Below are positions 18,701 through 26,097 of a stretch of DNA of 64,000 bases, in pieces. A program made the translations under genes and the position numbers. Positions within the stretch are counted from its first letter, which is position 1. The number at the start of each line of letters is the position of its first letter. The notes under the pieces are model-generated. The model did no database searches. It saw only the letters and a program-made list of their open reading frames with translations, and was not told where the DNA came from. The DNA is from Streptomyces bambusae (GTDB taxonomy: Bacteria; Actinomycetota; Actinomycetes; Streptomycetales; Streptomycetaceae): positions 155,816-219,815 of the forward strand of contig NZ_JAJAUZ010000005.1 in assembly GCF_020532645.1 (NCBI RefSeq), written 5' to 3'.

Positions 18701-19021
18701 CTTGCCCACCGACGCACCGGCGACGGCGTCGAGCTGCGCGGCCACCTGCTCGGTGTTGCCGGGGGTGGTGGCGACCATCGCGGTGACGGTCTTCTCGCCC
18801 TTGGCCTCGGCCTCGGCGAGCAGCTTGGCGTCGTCCGAGCCGAGCTTCTCCTCGGCGGACTTCACGGGAGCGGTGGTGGCCGGGTCGCCGGCCGTGAACG
18901 CGGCGAAGGCGGGCACGGGGCCCGTCGCTGCGAGGGCGGCCACCAGGCCCGCCGCGGCCGCGACGCGCGCAGCGCGTCTGGCCCCGGATATCGAACTGGG
19001 GGATTCGAGGGTCATCAGCAT
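15704..19021 (-). CDS. Secreted S8-family subtilisin-like serine peptidase
   Basis: This 1105-residue secreted protease has a signal peptide (about residues 1-40, ending PAFA). An inhibitor-like propeptide follows (about 50-150). The S8 domain has catalytic Asp211 (ILDSGVDLGHP), His391 (EHGTHVAGI), oxyanion Asn489 (SAGNSGPG) and Ser587 (GTSMSSPQAAG). About 130 residues are inserted between Asp and His, including an Asp-rich DVNRDGDTTDRFG segment that may bind calcium. About 500 C-terminal residues form beta-rich domains, the last resembling a pre-peptidase C-terminal domain. It probably degrades extracellular protein. A second in-frame ATG at codon 3 is an equally good start. Its 3' flank is the poly-G tract. 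Confidence 0.93.
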   Translation of the reverse strand: MLMTLESPSSISGARRAARVAAAAGLVAALAATGPVPAFAAFTAGDPATTAPVKSAEEKLGSDDAKLLAEAEAKGEKTVTAMVATTPGNTEQVAAQLDAVAGASVGKTYDKLGYVRATLPTAKAEAALTAAAKLSSVTGIDLRQEIKLEDPRPDADRETGTVKRTAGSYPAPGKDTPAKNPYNPSFETGSVDFVKANPKADGRGVTIGILDSGVDLGHPALQKTTTGERKIVDWVTATDPLADADATWRAQITPVTGGTFAAGGQSWKAPEGTFQWSRFSESITATGDMAGDVNRDGDTTDRFGLLYDAAAGTVRVDTDQNGDFTDNEPMKPYKDGFQVGYFGTDNPATEVAERIPFVIEIRKDVPMDPLGGDWVGKKADFVNVGIIESEHGTHVAGITAANSLFGGKMNGQAPGAKLVSSRACSWSGGCTNVALTEGMIDLVVNRGVDIVNMSIGGLPALNDGNNARAQMYTRLIDTYGVQLVISAGNSGPGINTIGDPGLADKVLSVGAAVSKDTWAANYGSGVEKKYAMFPFSSRGPREDGGQAPIITAPGASINTIQTWLPGAPVAEAGYALPAGYGMLQGTSMSSPQAAGASALLLSAAKQAKVALPPVALRTALVSTAKKIKGYGAHEQGAGLIDVNAAWDSVQRGAKAHDFTVKAPVDTALDQFLKEPGFGTGIYDREGGLKAGQKKVYDVVVTRTSGPKHGVRHDLSWRNNDGTFKVVGGYDYVTLPLNKPVTIKVQAKADTAGVHSGLLQLDDATTEGIDKQILSTVVIAKQLTKPSFGFTETGSVQRNSHKAFFVNVPAGAKSLEVALGGLAEGSQTRFISIHPYGVAVDPTATVNCYPNYNNPANVCRPDLRSVANPTPGVWEIEVESRRTSPLLDNPYKLDVSVLGTAFDPAVKVIPEAKIGTPAPVQWNVTNNWAGLEGKLKGGPLGSAKVAKPSIANGETQTTEVTIGAGAKRLDVAIGGVSDAGADLDLEVYKDGVKVGSAADGDSEEAVTLLNPAAGTYSIKVIGYAIPAGTTTYDYRDVYFADSLGSVQVDEGATVSLANGASATVSANVLVGSAAPEGRQFFGEVSLVNARGTAAGSGSVQIQSVTP

Positions 19022-19163
19022 CCCTGATATGTGAAAGAAACGGTCCGGATTTCGGTGCCGGATGACCGGTCAGCTTTCCGCACGTGACAGGGGTTTGGGG
19101 AGGCCTGCCGGAGACGGGGTTCCGACATGGCGCACACCCGCCAGTGCGAGGGATGCGTCAGCG

Positions 19164-19193
19164 GGCTCGTACCGGGACAGACCGGTACGAGCC
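19164..19193 (-). terminator. 12-bp perfect hairpin downstream of CGNR gene
   Basis: GGCTCGTACCGG (19164-19175) pairs perfectly with CCGGTACGAGCC (19182-19193) around a 6-nt loop. It lies about 40 bp past the stop of the minus-strand CGNR gene and upstream of the subtilase gene, so it should insulate the protease from read-through. Confidence 0.7.
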
Positions 19194-19231
19194 GCGAGTG
19201 TTGATGACCTGTCAGAAGTCGACTTGTCTAC

Positions 19232-19798
19232 TCAGTTGTCGTCGCGTGTGCGGGCGTAGTGCCGGGAGGCTTTTGCCCGGTTTCCGCAGGCCGCCATCGA
19301 GCACCAGCGCCGGGTCCCGTTGCGCGAGGTGTCGAAGAAGTGCAGGACACAGGCCTCGTGGGCGCAGGCGCGGATCCGGTCGGGCGCGGTGCGCAGCAGT
19401 CGCAGGTAGTCGTGCGCCGCGGTCCAGGCCGGCCCCCAGGCGCGGTCCTCGACCTCCGCTACCTCATCCGGACCGGAGGGGGTCAGTGTCGGGCGCAGCC
19501 GGCCGTGTCCGAGGACCTTGTCGACCACTGCACACGCAGTGGCGTCGGCCGGGTCGCCGACCGCGCGGGCGAGCGCCTCGCGGGCGGTGAGGAGGTGGAT
19601 CAGCGTCGGGGCGTCGGCGCGGAAGCGGTCCGCGAGTCCGGCGCTCTCCAGCCATACGGCGAGCCCCTCCAGCCGGGTCAGCCCGGCGGCGCCCGCGAAC
19701 AGGTCCTGGCGCTCCCCGTCCTGCATCCAGCGGGTGTTGAGCAGGTCCAGGGAGACGGGTTCCCCGATGAGCGGGCGCGGGTCCCTGGTGGCGGCCAT
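19232..19798 (-). CDS. CGNR zinc-finger / ABATE-domain transcriptional regulator
   Basis: This 188-residue protein has an N-terminal ABATE-type helical domain (GEPVSLDLLNTRW at about 11-23). Its C-terminal CGNR zinc finger has Cys ligands in RACAHEAC and in the signature WCSMAACGNRAKASRHYAR. The family is thought to comprise DNA-binding stress-responsive regulators. It is divergent from the VOC gene, with a 156-bp shared region holding a good promoter and three copies of a 12-bp motif. The simplest model is that it controls its own gene and the VOC gene. That is inference from layout. Confidence 0.88.
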   Translation of the reverse strand: MAATRDPRPLIGEPVSLDLLNTRWMQDGERQDLFAGAAGLTRLEGLAVWLESAGLADRFRADAPTLIHLLTAREALARAVGDPADATACAVVDKVLGHGRLRPTLTPSGPDEVAEVEDRAWGPAWTAAHDYLRLLRTAPDRIRACAHEACVLHFFDTSRNGTRRWCSMAACGNRAKASRHYARTRDDN

Positions 19799-19819
19799 CC
19801 CGGTCTCCTCCTTCTTCGG

Positions 19820-19890
19820 CTAACCACTCAAGCGTACGTGACCGGTTGACGCTCCTTCCTCTAACCCTTAAAGTCATTTTCAGAGGTTAG
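19820..19890. promoter_or_regulatory. Three copies of a CTAACC-N-YT-N-AA operator motif
   Basis: Copies are CTAACCACTCAA (19820-19831, plus), CTAACCCTTAAA (19861-19872, plus) and CTAACCTCTGAA (19879-19890, minus). Nine positions are invariant and one is always a pyrimidine. The second and third are inverted with 6 bp between them and cover the -10 and start-site region of the VOC promoter. The first lies close to the CGNR start codon. This fits a repressor site, most likely for the CGNR protein. Confidence 0.6.
19846..19874 (+). promoter_or_regulatory. Sigma-70-type promoter for the VOC gene
   Basis: TTGACG (19846-19851), a 17-bp spacer and TAAAGT (19869-19874) match the housekeeping promoter consensus well. 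Transcription would start near 19881, giving a leader of about 74 nt before the ATG at 19955. Confidence 0.62.
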
Positions 19891-19954
19891 AAAGAGAACG
19901 CGATGACGGCGTGCGGGATCCGCCTGTGCGCCCACCGGAGAAGGGGAAACCGTC

Positions 19955-20410
19955 ATGACCGCCACCGGCACGCTCACCACCGGCCACGTGGGCCTGAACG
20001 TCACCGACCTCGCCCGCTCGCTCGCCTTCTACCGCGAGGCCCTCGGCTTCGGCCTGCTGGGCGAGGGCAAGGAGGCCGGCCGCCGGTACGCCTTCCTCGG
20101 CCAGGACGGCGTCCTCGTCCTGACCCTGTGGGAGCAGGCCGAAGGCGCCTTCGCGCCGGCCGCCGCGGGCCTGCACCACCTGGCCCTGTCCGCGGCCTCG
20201 ATGGACGAGGTCCGGGCCCACGAGGCCCGGCTCAAGGACCTGGGCGTGACCTTCGCCCACGAGGGCGTGGTCGCCCATGCCGAGGGCGCGGCCTCGGGCG
20301 GGATCTTCTTCCACGACCCGGACGGCACCCGCCTGGAGATCTCCGCCCCGGCCGGCGCCGAAGACGCTCCCGCCCCCTCGGGCGCCGCCCCCACCTGCGG
20401 GTTCTTCTAG
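19955..20410 (+). CDS. VOC (glyoxalase/dioxygenase-fold) family protein
   Basis: This 151-residue protein has two beta-alpha-beta-beta-beta modules of the vicinal oxygen chelate fold. The first begins TGHVGLNVTDLARSLAFYREALGF; the second includes GLHHLALSAASMDEVRAHEARLKD and ends FFHDPDGTRLEIS. Candidate metal ligands are His10 (GHVGL), the His in LHHLAL and the Glu in RLEIS. Members include glyoxalases, antibiotic-sequestering proteins and ring-cleavage enzymes; the substrate here is unknown. It is divergent from the CGNR regulator, so it is probably induced by that regulator's signal. A broken PPOX gene follows 48 bp downstream on the same strand. Confidence 0.87.
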   Translation: MTATGTLTTGHVGLNVTDLARSLAFYREALGFGLLGEGKEAGRRYAFLGQDGVLVLTLWEQAEGAFAPAAAGLHHLALSAASMDEVRAHEARLKDLGVTFAHEGVVAHAEGAASGGIFFHDPDGTRLEISAPAGAEDAPAPSGAAPTCGFF

Positions 20411-20458
20411 ACACGGTCGGTCGGCAGCAGTACGTCGTCAGGAGAGGCGGAGACGGTC

Positions 20459-21430
20459 ATGGCAACAGCAGGCGCACCGGTCGGCGGCCCCTACCACCAG
20501 GGCTCCCGCACCGTGCAGGACCGGGTCGGGGTCCGGGAGCTCGCCGACCACGTCGGCCGGTCGATCGGCCCCGGCATCCGGGACGTCGCCGCCGCCTTCC
20601 TCGGCGTACAGCCGTTCCTCGTCGTCGGGGCCGCCGATGCGGCCGGCCCCGACGGCCGCCTGTGGGCCTCCCTGCTCACCGGCACGCCGGGATTCGTCCG
20701 GGCCACCGGCCCGCACCGGATGGCCGTCGCCGGCGGGGTCCCGGACGGGGACCCGCTCGCCGGCGCCCTCGCCGCCCCCGGCACCGCCGTCGGCACCATC
20801 GCCCTCGACCCGCGCACCCGCCGCCGGATGCGCCTCAACGGCACCCTGGAGCCGACCCCGCGCGGGTTCGCGGTCACCGCACGGCAGGTCTTCTCCAACT
20901 GCCCCAAGTACCTGCAGAAACGGCAGCCGCTGGGCCCCGCCGGGGACGGCCCCGGCATCGTCCGCCGCGGCTCCTCCCTCACCCCGGACCAGCAGCGGGC
21001 CGTCCGCAGCGCCGACACCTTCTTCATCGCCAGCACCGCCGGCGACGGGGTGGACGCCAGCCACCGCGGCGGCAACCCCGGCTTCGTCGAGGTCCGCTCC
21101 GCGACCGAACTCGCCTGGCCCGACTAGCCGGGCAACGCCATGTTCCTGACCCTCGGCAACCTGGCCGCCGACCCCCGCGCCGGACTCCTCTTCCCCGTCT
21201 GGGAGACCGGCCGCACCCTCCAGCTCACCGGCCGGGCGCGTACCGAATTCGGCGAGGACGGCTCCCGTACCGTCCGCTTCACCGTGGAGGAGGCCGTCGA
21301 GGCCCTGCATCCGGGCCGGCTGCTGTGGAGCACCCCCGAGTACTCCCCGGCCAACCTCCCCGTCCCCGCCCCGGTCCCCGCCCCCGGATCCGCAGCCGCC
21401 CCGGATCACCGCGGGAGGACGACCACGTAG
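20459..21430 (+). pseudogene. PPOX-family FMN-binding protein interrupted by an in-frame TAG
   Basis: The reading frame encodes a pyridoxamine 5'-phosphate oxidase-family flavin-binding protein of about 323 residues. It shows SGGxAGP-type segments such as FLVVGAADAAGPDGRLWASLL, the middle segment FSNCPKYLQKRQP, and FFIASTAGDGVDASHRGGNPGFVEV. At codon 223 (21125-21127) a TAG stop interrupts the conserved stretch WPD-stop-PGNAMFLTLGNL, and the frame stays open for another 100 codons. The expected residue is aromatic, so TAC to TAG is likely. It is either a nonsense pseudogene or a sequencing error. The intact family binds FMN or F420 and may reduce small molecules. Its tail overlaps the convergent neighbour by 25 bp. 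Confidence 0.8.
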
Positions 21431-22401
21431 GCCGCCGGGTCGCGGTCGCCGGACGCCGTCAGGGCGGTCCGGATGACCGCGGCCTGCTGCTCGGCGTGGT
21501 CCCGCAGCTTGCGCGGCGTGATGTACACGACCGTCAGCCCCAGCCGCTCCAGGTGCTCCCGCTTGCGCGCGTACTCCGTCCACTGGTCGTCGCCGCCCTG
21601 ACGGGGTGCCCGGGTGTCCAGCTCCACCGCCACCGCCTGGTCCGGCCAGTACGCGTCCACCCCGCCCAGCTGCGGGCCGCCCGGCAGTCGCAGGTCCACG
21701 TTCCACAGCGGCTCCGGCAGGCCGAACACCCGCACCAGCTCGTACAGCCGGTCCTCGGCGATCGCCCGCCCCTCCGCCAGCAGCGAGTCCACCGCGTCCA
21801 CCACGTGCGGCCGGCTCAGCAGCCGGGCCGCCGTCAGCTCCCGCACCACCGCCGCCGGATCGCAGTGCCCGCCGCGCACCGCCTCGCTCAGCAGCCGCCG
21901 GACCGTGCCCGCGTCGTCCAGGTCCGCCACCGCGTCGGCCAGCGCCCGCGCCACCGGCGCCACCGGCACCCCGGTGACCTGCACCGGCTGCGGTACGACG
22001 GGCGCCCGCACCAGGTGCACCCAGCCGACCGACCGCAGCCGCCGGGTGCCCGGCACCAGCACGTCGATCCGGTCCAGCGCGAGCAGCGGCGGAGCGGCCG
22101 AGAACCCGTACAGCGCCAGCGCCGCCGCCCCCGTGATCATCGCCTCGCCGCCGCGCCGGCCGGCGTACAGCAGCGCGCCGTGCAGCCGCTCCTCGCTCGT
22201 CGGCACGCCCGGGTGCAGCAGGAACACCCCGGGCAGCACCTGCTGCCAGGGCCCGCCGGGCCGGCAGCGCTCGGACGTGTCGGAGGGCGTGATCCCGTGC
22301 TGCCGCAGCTGGCTGACGCTCAGGATGCGCGGCTTGCTGCCGGTGAGGTGCTGGAGCGGCCGGGGGATCGAAACACCGTGGAAGGTGGGGGAGTTGTTCA
22401 T
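21406..22401 (-). CDS. AbiEi-antitoxin-like HTH plus DUF559/endonuclease-like domain protein
   Basis: The product is 331 residues. An N-terminal winged-helix-like segment (ILSVSQLRQHGITPSD, then WQQVLPGVFLLHPG) resembles AbiEi-type antitoxins. A C-terminal restriction-endonuclease-like segment reads GGVDAYWPDQAVAVELDTR...YARKREHLERLGLTVVYIT, with the Asp/Glu-x-Asp spacing of DUF559-type nuclease folds. Orphan proteins of this architecture are common in actinobacteria and have no firm function. No AbiEii-type nucleotidyltransferase toxin lies next to it, so it is not an evident toxin-antitoxin pair. Its 3' end overlaps the broken PPOX gene by 25 bp in convergent orientation. Confidence 0.68.
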   Translation of the reverse strand: MNNSPTFHGVSIPRPLQHLTGSKPRILSVSQLRQHGITPSDTSERCRPGGPWQQVLPGVFLLHPGVPTSEERLHGALLYAGRRGGEAMITGAAALALYGFSAAPPLLALDRIDVLVPGTRRLRSVGWVHLVRAPVVPQPVQVTGVPVAPVARALADAVADLDDAGTVRRLLSEAVRGGHCDPAAVVRELTAARLLSRPHVVDAVDSLLAEGRAIAEDRLYELVRVFGLPEPLWNVDLRLPGGPQLGGVDAYWPDQAVAVELDTRAPRQGGDDQWTEYARKREHLERLGLTVVYITPRKLRDHAEQQAAVIRTALTASGDRDPAAYVVVLPR

Positions 22402-22634
22402 GAAGCGGAGATTCCCGCTCCCTCCGGGCTCTCTAACCGCTGTTACGCGCCCGTCGACAAATCCGGACAAGCCCGCACTAAAGTACGGGCGTTCGACTGC
22501 CGACACTGCGCAGCGCCCGGACCCGTGCGCCCGGCCCCGAACCGCGCCCGGACCCGTACGCGCAGATGCGGGCGGCGCGGGGGACACCTGCCCCCGCCCC
22601 GCCCGCACCGTCACCGCGTCAGGCCGTCACCGCG

Positions 22635-25193
22635 TCAGGCGGTGGCCCCGTCGCAGGCCTGCGCCCGCAGCGCGCGGGCCAGGTCGTCGCGGGACTCCAG
22701 CACCAGCCGGCGCAGCGCCGGCGCCGCGTCCTCGTGCGCCGCCAGCCACGCGTCCGTCGCGTCCAGCGTGGCCTGGTCGTCCTGGAGCGACGGGTACAGC
22801 CCGCGCACCACGTCCATGCCGATCTGGATGGACCGCTCGGCCCACAGCCGCTCGATCACCTCGAAGTACTTCGGGGCGTACGGCGCCAGCAGCTCCCGCT
22901 GGGTCGGCTGCGCGTGACCCGAGATGGTGGCCTCCACCAGCGCGTTCGACAGCGCGTCCGACTCCACCACGGCCGCCCAGGACTGCGCCTTCACTGCTGC
23001 CGAGGGCCGCGCGGCCAGGCAGCGCACCGAGTGCCGCTTGCCCGAGGCGGTGTCGTCGCGGGACAGCTCCGCCGCGATCCGCTCCTCGTCGGCGAGCCCG
23101 TGGGCCGCCAGCGGGGCCAGCATGTCCCAGCGCAGCTCCTGGTCCACGTCCAGCCCGTCGATCCGCGCCGAGCCGTCCAGCAGCCCCTGGAGCAGCTGGA
23201 AGTCCGCGTCCGTGGTCGCCCCGGCCGCGAAGAACCGGGCCCAGGTCAGCTGGTGCTCGGAGCCCGGCTCGGCCAGCCGCAGCTCGTGCAGCGCCCCCGC
23301 CGACAGCTGCCGGGAGCCCTGCTCCCGCCACTGCGGGGCCGCGTAGTGGGTGATCGCCGTGCCGGCCTGCGCGTGCAGCATCTGCAGCACGCCCACGTCC
23401 GTCTCGCGGCCCGCGAACGCCAGCACCAGCGTGATGAAGTCGCGGGCCGGCATCAGGCCGTCGCGGGTCATGTTCCACAGCGCCGACCAGCACAGCGCCC
23501 GCGCCAGCGGGTCCGTCAGGTCGCCCAGGTGCCGGCGCAGCGTGTCCAGCGAACCCTCGTCGAAGCGGATCTTGCAGTAGGTCAGGTCCTCGTCGTTGAC
23601 CAGGACCAGGTCCGGCCGCTCGTTCCCGGTCAGCTCCGCGACCTCGGTGCGCGCCCCGGCCACGTCCACCTCGGCCTGCGCGTAGCGCACCAGCGCGCCG
23701 TCCGTGAGCCGGTAGAGGCCGACGGCCACCCGGTGCGGGCGCAGCACGTCGCCGTCCTGGAGGACGGCCAGCCCGGTGATCCGGCCCTCGGCGTCGTACG
23801 TCACCGCCGGGGTGAGCGCGTTCACGCCGGCGGTCTGCAGCCAGGCCTGCGTCCAGGCGCCCATGTCGCGGCCGGACACCTCGGCCAGCACGGTCAGCAG
23901 GTCGTCGAGGGTGGTGTTGCCGTACGCGTTCGCCTTGAAGTAGCGGCGGGCGCCTTCCAGGAAGGCGTCCCGGCCCACGTACGCGACGAGCTGCTTGAGG
24001 ACGGCCGCACCCTTGGCGTAGGTGATGCCGTCGAAGTTGAGCTTGGCGTCCTCCAGGTCACGGATGTCGGCCGTGATCGGGTGGGTGGAGGGCAGCTGGT
24101 CGGCGCGGTAGGCCCACGCCTTGCGGTTGTTGGCGAAGGTGACCCAGGCCTGGTCGAAACGGGTGGCCTCGACCTGCGAGAAGGAGCCCATGAAGTCCGC
24201 GAAGGACTCCTTGAGCCACAGGTCGTCCCACCACTTCATGGTGACGAGGTCGCCGAACCACATGTGGGCCATCTCGTGCAGGATCGTGTTGCAGCGCCGC
24301 TCGTAGGACGCCCGGGTGACCTTGCCGCGGAAGATGTACTCCTCGCGGAAGGTGACCATGCCCGGGTTCTCCATGGCGCCGAGGTTGTACTCGGGCACGA
24401 ACGCCTGGTCGTACTTGCCGAACGGGTACGGGAAGTCGAAGTTCTCGTGGAAGAAGTCGAAGCCCTGCTTGGTGACGAGGAAGACGTCGTCCGCGTCGAA
24501 GTGCTTCGCCAGCCCCTTGCGGCACATCGCGCCCAGCGGGATCGTCAGGTCCCCGCGGGTGTAGGTGTCCGTGACGTAGTGGTACGGGCCCGCCACGACG
24601 CAGGTGATGTACGTCGAGATCGGCGCGGTCTCCGCGAACCGGCGGGTGTCACCCTCGCGGGACTCCTCGGCCCCGTTGCTCCACACGTGCCAGCCGGCCG
24701 GCGCGGACACCTCGAAGCGGAACCGCGCCTTGAGGTCCGGCTGCTCGAAGTTGGCGAAGACCCGGCGGGCATCGGCCGGCTCGTACTGGGTGTAGAGGTA
24801 GACCTCGCCGTCCTCCGGGTCGACGAACCGGTGCATGCCCTCGCCGGTCCGGCTGTAGGCGCAGTTCGCGTCGACGACCAGGACGTTCTCGGCGGCGAGG
24901 CCGTCCAGTGCGATCCGGGTGCCGTCGAAGACGGCGGTCGGGTCCAGCTCCTGCCCGTTGAGGGTGACGGAGTTCACCGACGGGGCGACCAGGTCCGCGA
25001 AGCTCGACGCGCCGGGCACGGCCGAGCGGAAGCGGAGGGTGGTCACCGAGCGGAATGTGCGAGGTCCGTCCGCCGGCTCGGCCTCGTCCACCGCCGAGCG
25101 CAGGTCCAGCGAGACCTCGTACGCGTCGACGGACAGCAGCTCGGCCCGCTCGCGGGCTTCGTCGCGGGACAGATTCTCACCGGGCACGGGCAC
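22635..25193 (-). CDS. pepN: Aminopeptidase N (M1 zinc metallopeptidase)
   Basis: This 852-residue cytoplasmic exopeptidase has an N-terminal beta-domain (about 1-210), then the catalytic domain. The exopeptidase signature GAMEN lies at 272-276, the zinc site is HEMAH (306-310) with third ligand Glu329 (WLKES), and the C-terminal helical ERAP1-like domain is intact. Length and architecture match the actinobacterial PepN type. It trims N-terminal residues from peptides made by Clp and other proteases. The start has GAAGGAG a few bases upstream. It is transcribed alone and leftward, divergent from the DsbA-family gene. Confidence 0.95.
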   Translation of the reverse strand: MPVPGENLSRDEARERAELLSVDAYEVSLDLRSAVDEAEPADGPRTFRSVTTLRFRSAVPGASSFADLVAPSVNSVTLNGQELDPTAVFDGTRIALDGLAAENVLVVDANCAYSRTGEGMHRFVDPEDGEVYLYTQYEPADARRVFANFEQPDLKARFRFEVSAPAGWHVWSNGAEESREGDTRRFAETAPISTYITCVVAGPYHYVTDTYTRGDLTIPLGAMCRKGLAKHFDADDVFLVTKQGFDFFHENFDFPYPFGKYDQAFVPEYNLGAMENPGMVTFREEYIFRGKVTRASYERRCNTILHEMAHMWFGDLVTMKWWDDLWLKESFADFMGSFSQVEATRFDQAWVTFANNRKAWAYRADQLPSTHPITADIRDLEDAKLNFDGITYAKGAAVLKQLVAYVGRDAFLEGARRYFKANAYGNTTLDDLLTVLAEVSGRDMGAWTQAWLQTAGVNALTPAVTYDAEGRITGLAVLQDGDVLRPHRVAVGLYRLTDGALVRYAQAEVDVAGARTEVAELTGNERPDLVLVNDEDLTYCKIRFDEGSLDTLRRHLGDLTDPLARALCWSALWNMTRDGLMPARDFITLVLAFAGRETDVGVLQMLHAQAGTAITHYAAPQWREQGSRQLSAGALHELRLAEPGSEHQLTWARFFAAGATTDADFQLLQGLLDGSARIDGLDVDQELRWDMLAPLAAHGLADEERIAAELSRDDTASGKRHSVRCLAARPSAAVKAQSWAAVVESDALSNALVEATISGHAQPTQRELLAPYAPKYFEVIERLWAERSIQIGMDVVRGLYPSLQDDQATLDATDAWLAAHEDAAPALRRLVLESRDDLARALRAQACDGATA

Positions 25194-25320
25194 TCCTTCG
25201 TGCAGTTCGCCTCAACATCGATCACCCGATCCTCCCACGGGGAATGCGCCGGACCGCGGGCCGGTTGGCGTGGTGGACGCCCATGTGAGGCGTACGGGAA
25301 CGAACGAGCAGAGGAGAGAC

Positions 25321-25968
25321 ATGTCGGACACCCAGGTGCGCGAGAAGACGCCCGTCGACTTCTGGTTCGACCCGCTCTGCCCCTGGGCCTGGATGACGTC
25401 CCGCTGGATGCTGGAGGTCGAGAAGGTCCGCGACGTCGAGGTGCGCTGGCACGTGATGAGCCTCGCCGTCCTGAACGAGAACAAGCTCGACGAGCTGCCC
25501 GAGGTCTACCGGGACCTCCTCGGCCCCAAGGGCTGGGCCCCGGTCCGCGTGGTGATCGCCGCCCAGCAGAAGCACGGCGACGAGATCACCGGCAAGCTGT
25601 ACACGGCTCTGGGCACGCGGATCCACAACGAGGGCCAGGGCCCGACCCGCGAGGTCATCGCCGCCGCCCTGGACGAGGTCGGCCTGCCGGCCGAGCTGCT
25701 GAAGTACGCCGACTCCGACGAGTACGACCTGGTGCTCCGGGAGTCGCACGCCGAGGGCATCAACCGGGTCGGCCAGGACGTCGGCACCCCGGTCATCTCC
25801 GTGCCCGGCACGGACGGCAAGGACGTCGCCTTCTTCGGCCCGGTGGTCACCCCGACCCCGCGCGGCGAGGACGCGGCCCGGCTGTGGGACGGCACCCTGC
25901 TGGTCGCCGCCACCCCCGGCTTCTACGAGATCAAGCGCACGCGCGTGCAGGGCCCGAGCTTCGAGTAG
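25321..25968 (+). CDS. DsbA-family mycothiol-dependent nitroreductase-like protein with CPWA motif
   Basis: This 215-residue thioredoxin-fold protein closely resembles Mycobacterium tuberculosis Rv2466c: FWFDPLCPWAWMTSRW (residues 14-29), HVMSLAVLNEN, IHNEGQGPTREVI and the cis-Pro region VGTPVISV. Rv2466c uses mycothiol and a CPWC active site. Here Cys20 is kept but the second cysteine is Ala23, giving CPWA. A one-cysteine enzyme would work by a monothiol mechanism with mycothiol. The start is set by AGGAGAG just upstream of the ATG. It is divergent from pepN and ends in a strong bidirectional terminator shared with sodF. Confidence 0.85.
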   Translation: MSDTQVREKTPVDFWFDPLCPWAWMTSRWMLEVEKVRDVEVRWHVMSLAVLNENKLDELPEVYRDLLGPKGWAPVRVVIAAQQKHGDEITGKLYTALGTRIHNEGQGPTREVIAAALDEVGLPAELLKYADSDEYDLVLRESHAEGINRVGQDVGTPVISVPGTDGKDVAFFGPVVTPTPRGEDAARLWDGTLLVAATPGFYEIKRTRVQGPSFE

Positions 25969-25994
25969 GAGCGCCCGCGGTTCCCGGCATGCAG

Positions 25995-26031
25995 AAGGCC
26001 CCCGTCGAGTCACGTCCTCGACGGGGGCCTT
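25995..26031. terminator. Bidirectional 15-bp hairpin terminator
   Basis: Arms 25995-26009 and 26017-26031 pair perfectly over 15 bp around a 7-nt loop. The stem has AA/TT at its base, so it works for both the DsbA-family gene and the convergent sodF. Confidence 0.88.
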
Positions 26032-26097
26032 CCGTTACACACGTCCGCCGTGAAGGTTGAGAAGACGATCACGAGGCGGACGGCTCGGAGGTGCGGA

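Noticed and set aside
22415..22440. A fourth copy of the CTAACC operator upstream of the AbiEi-like gene
   Set aside because: CTAACCGCTGTT shares only the first half and lacks the AA end; probably chance.
21406..22635. AbiE-type toxin-antitoxin system
   Set aside because: Only the antitoxin-like protein is present; the flanking genes are pepN and a broken PPOX gene.
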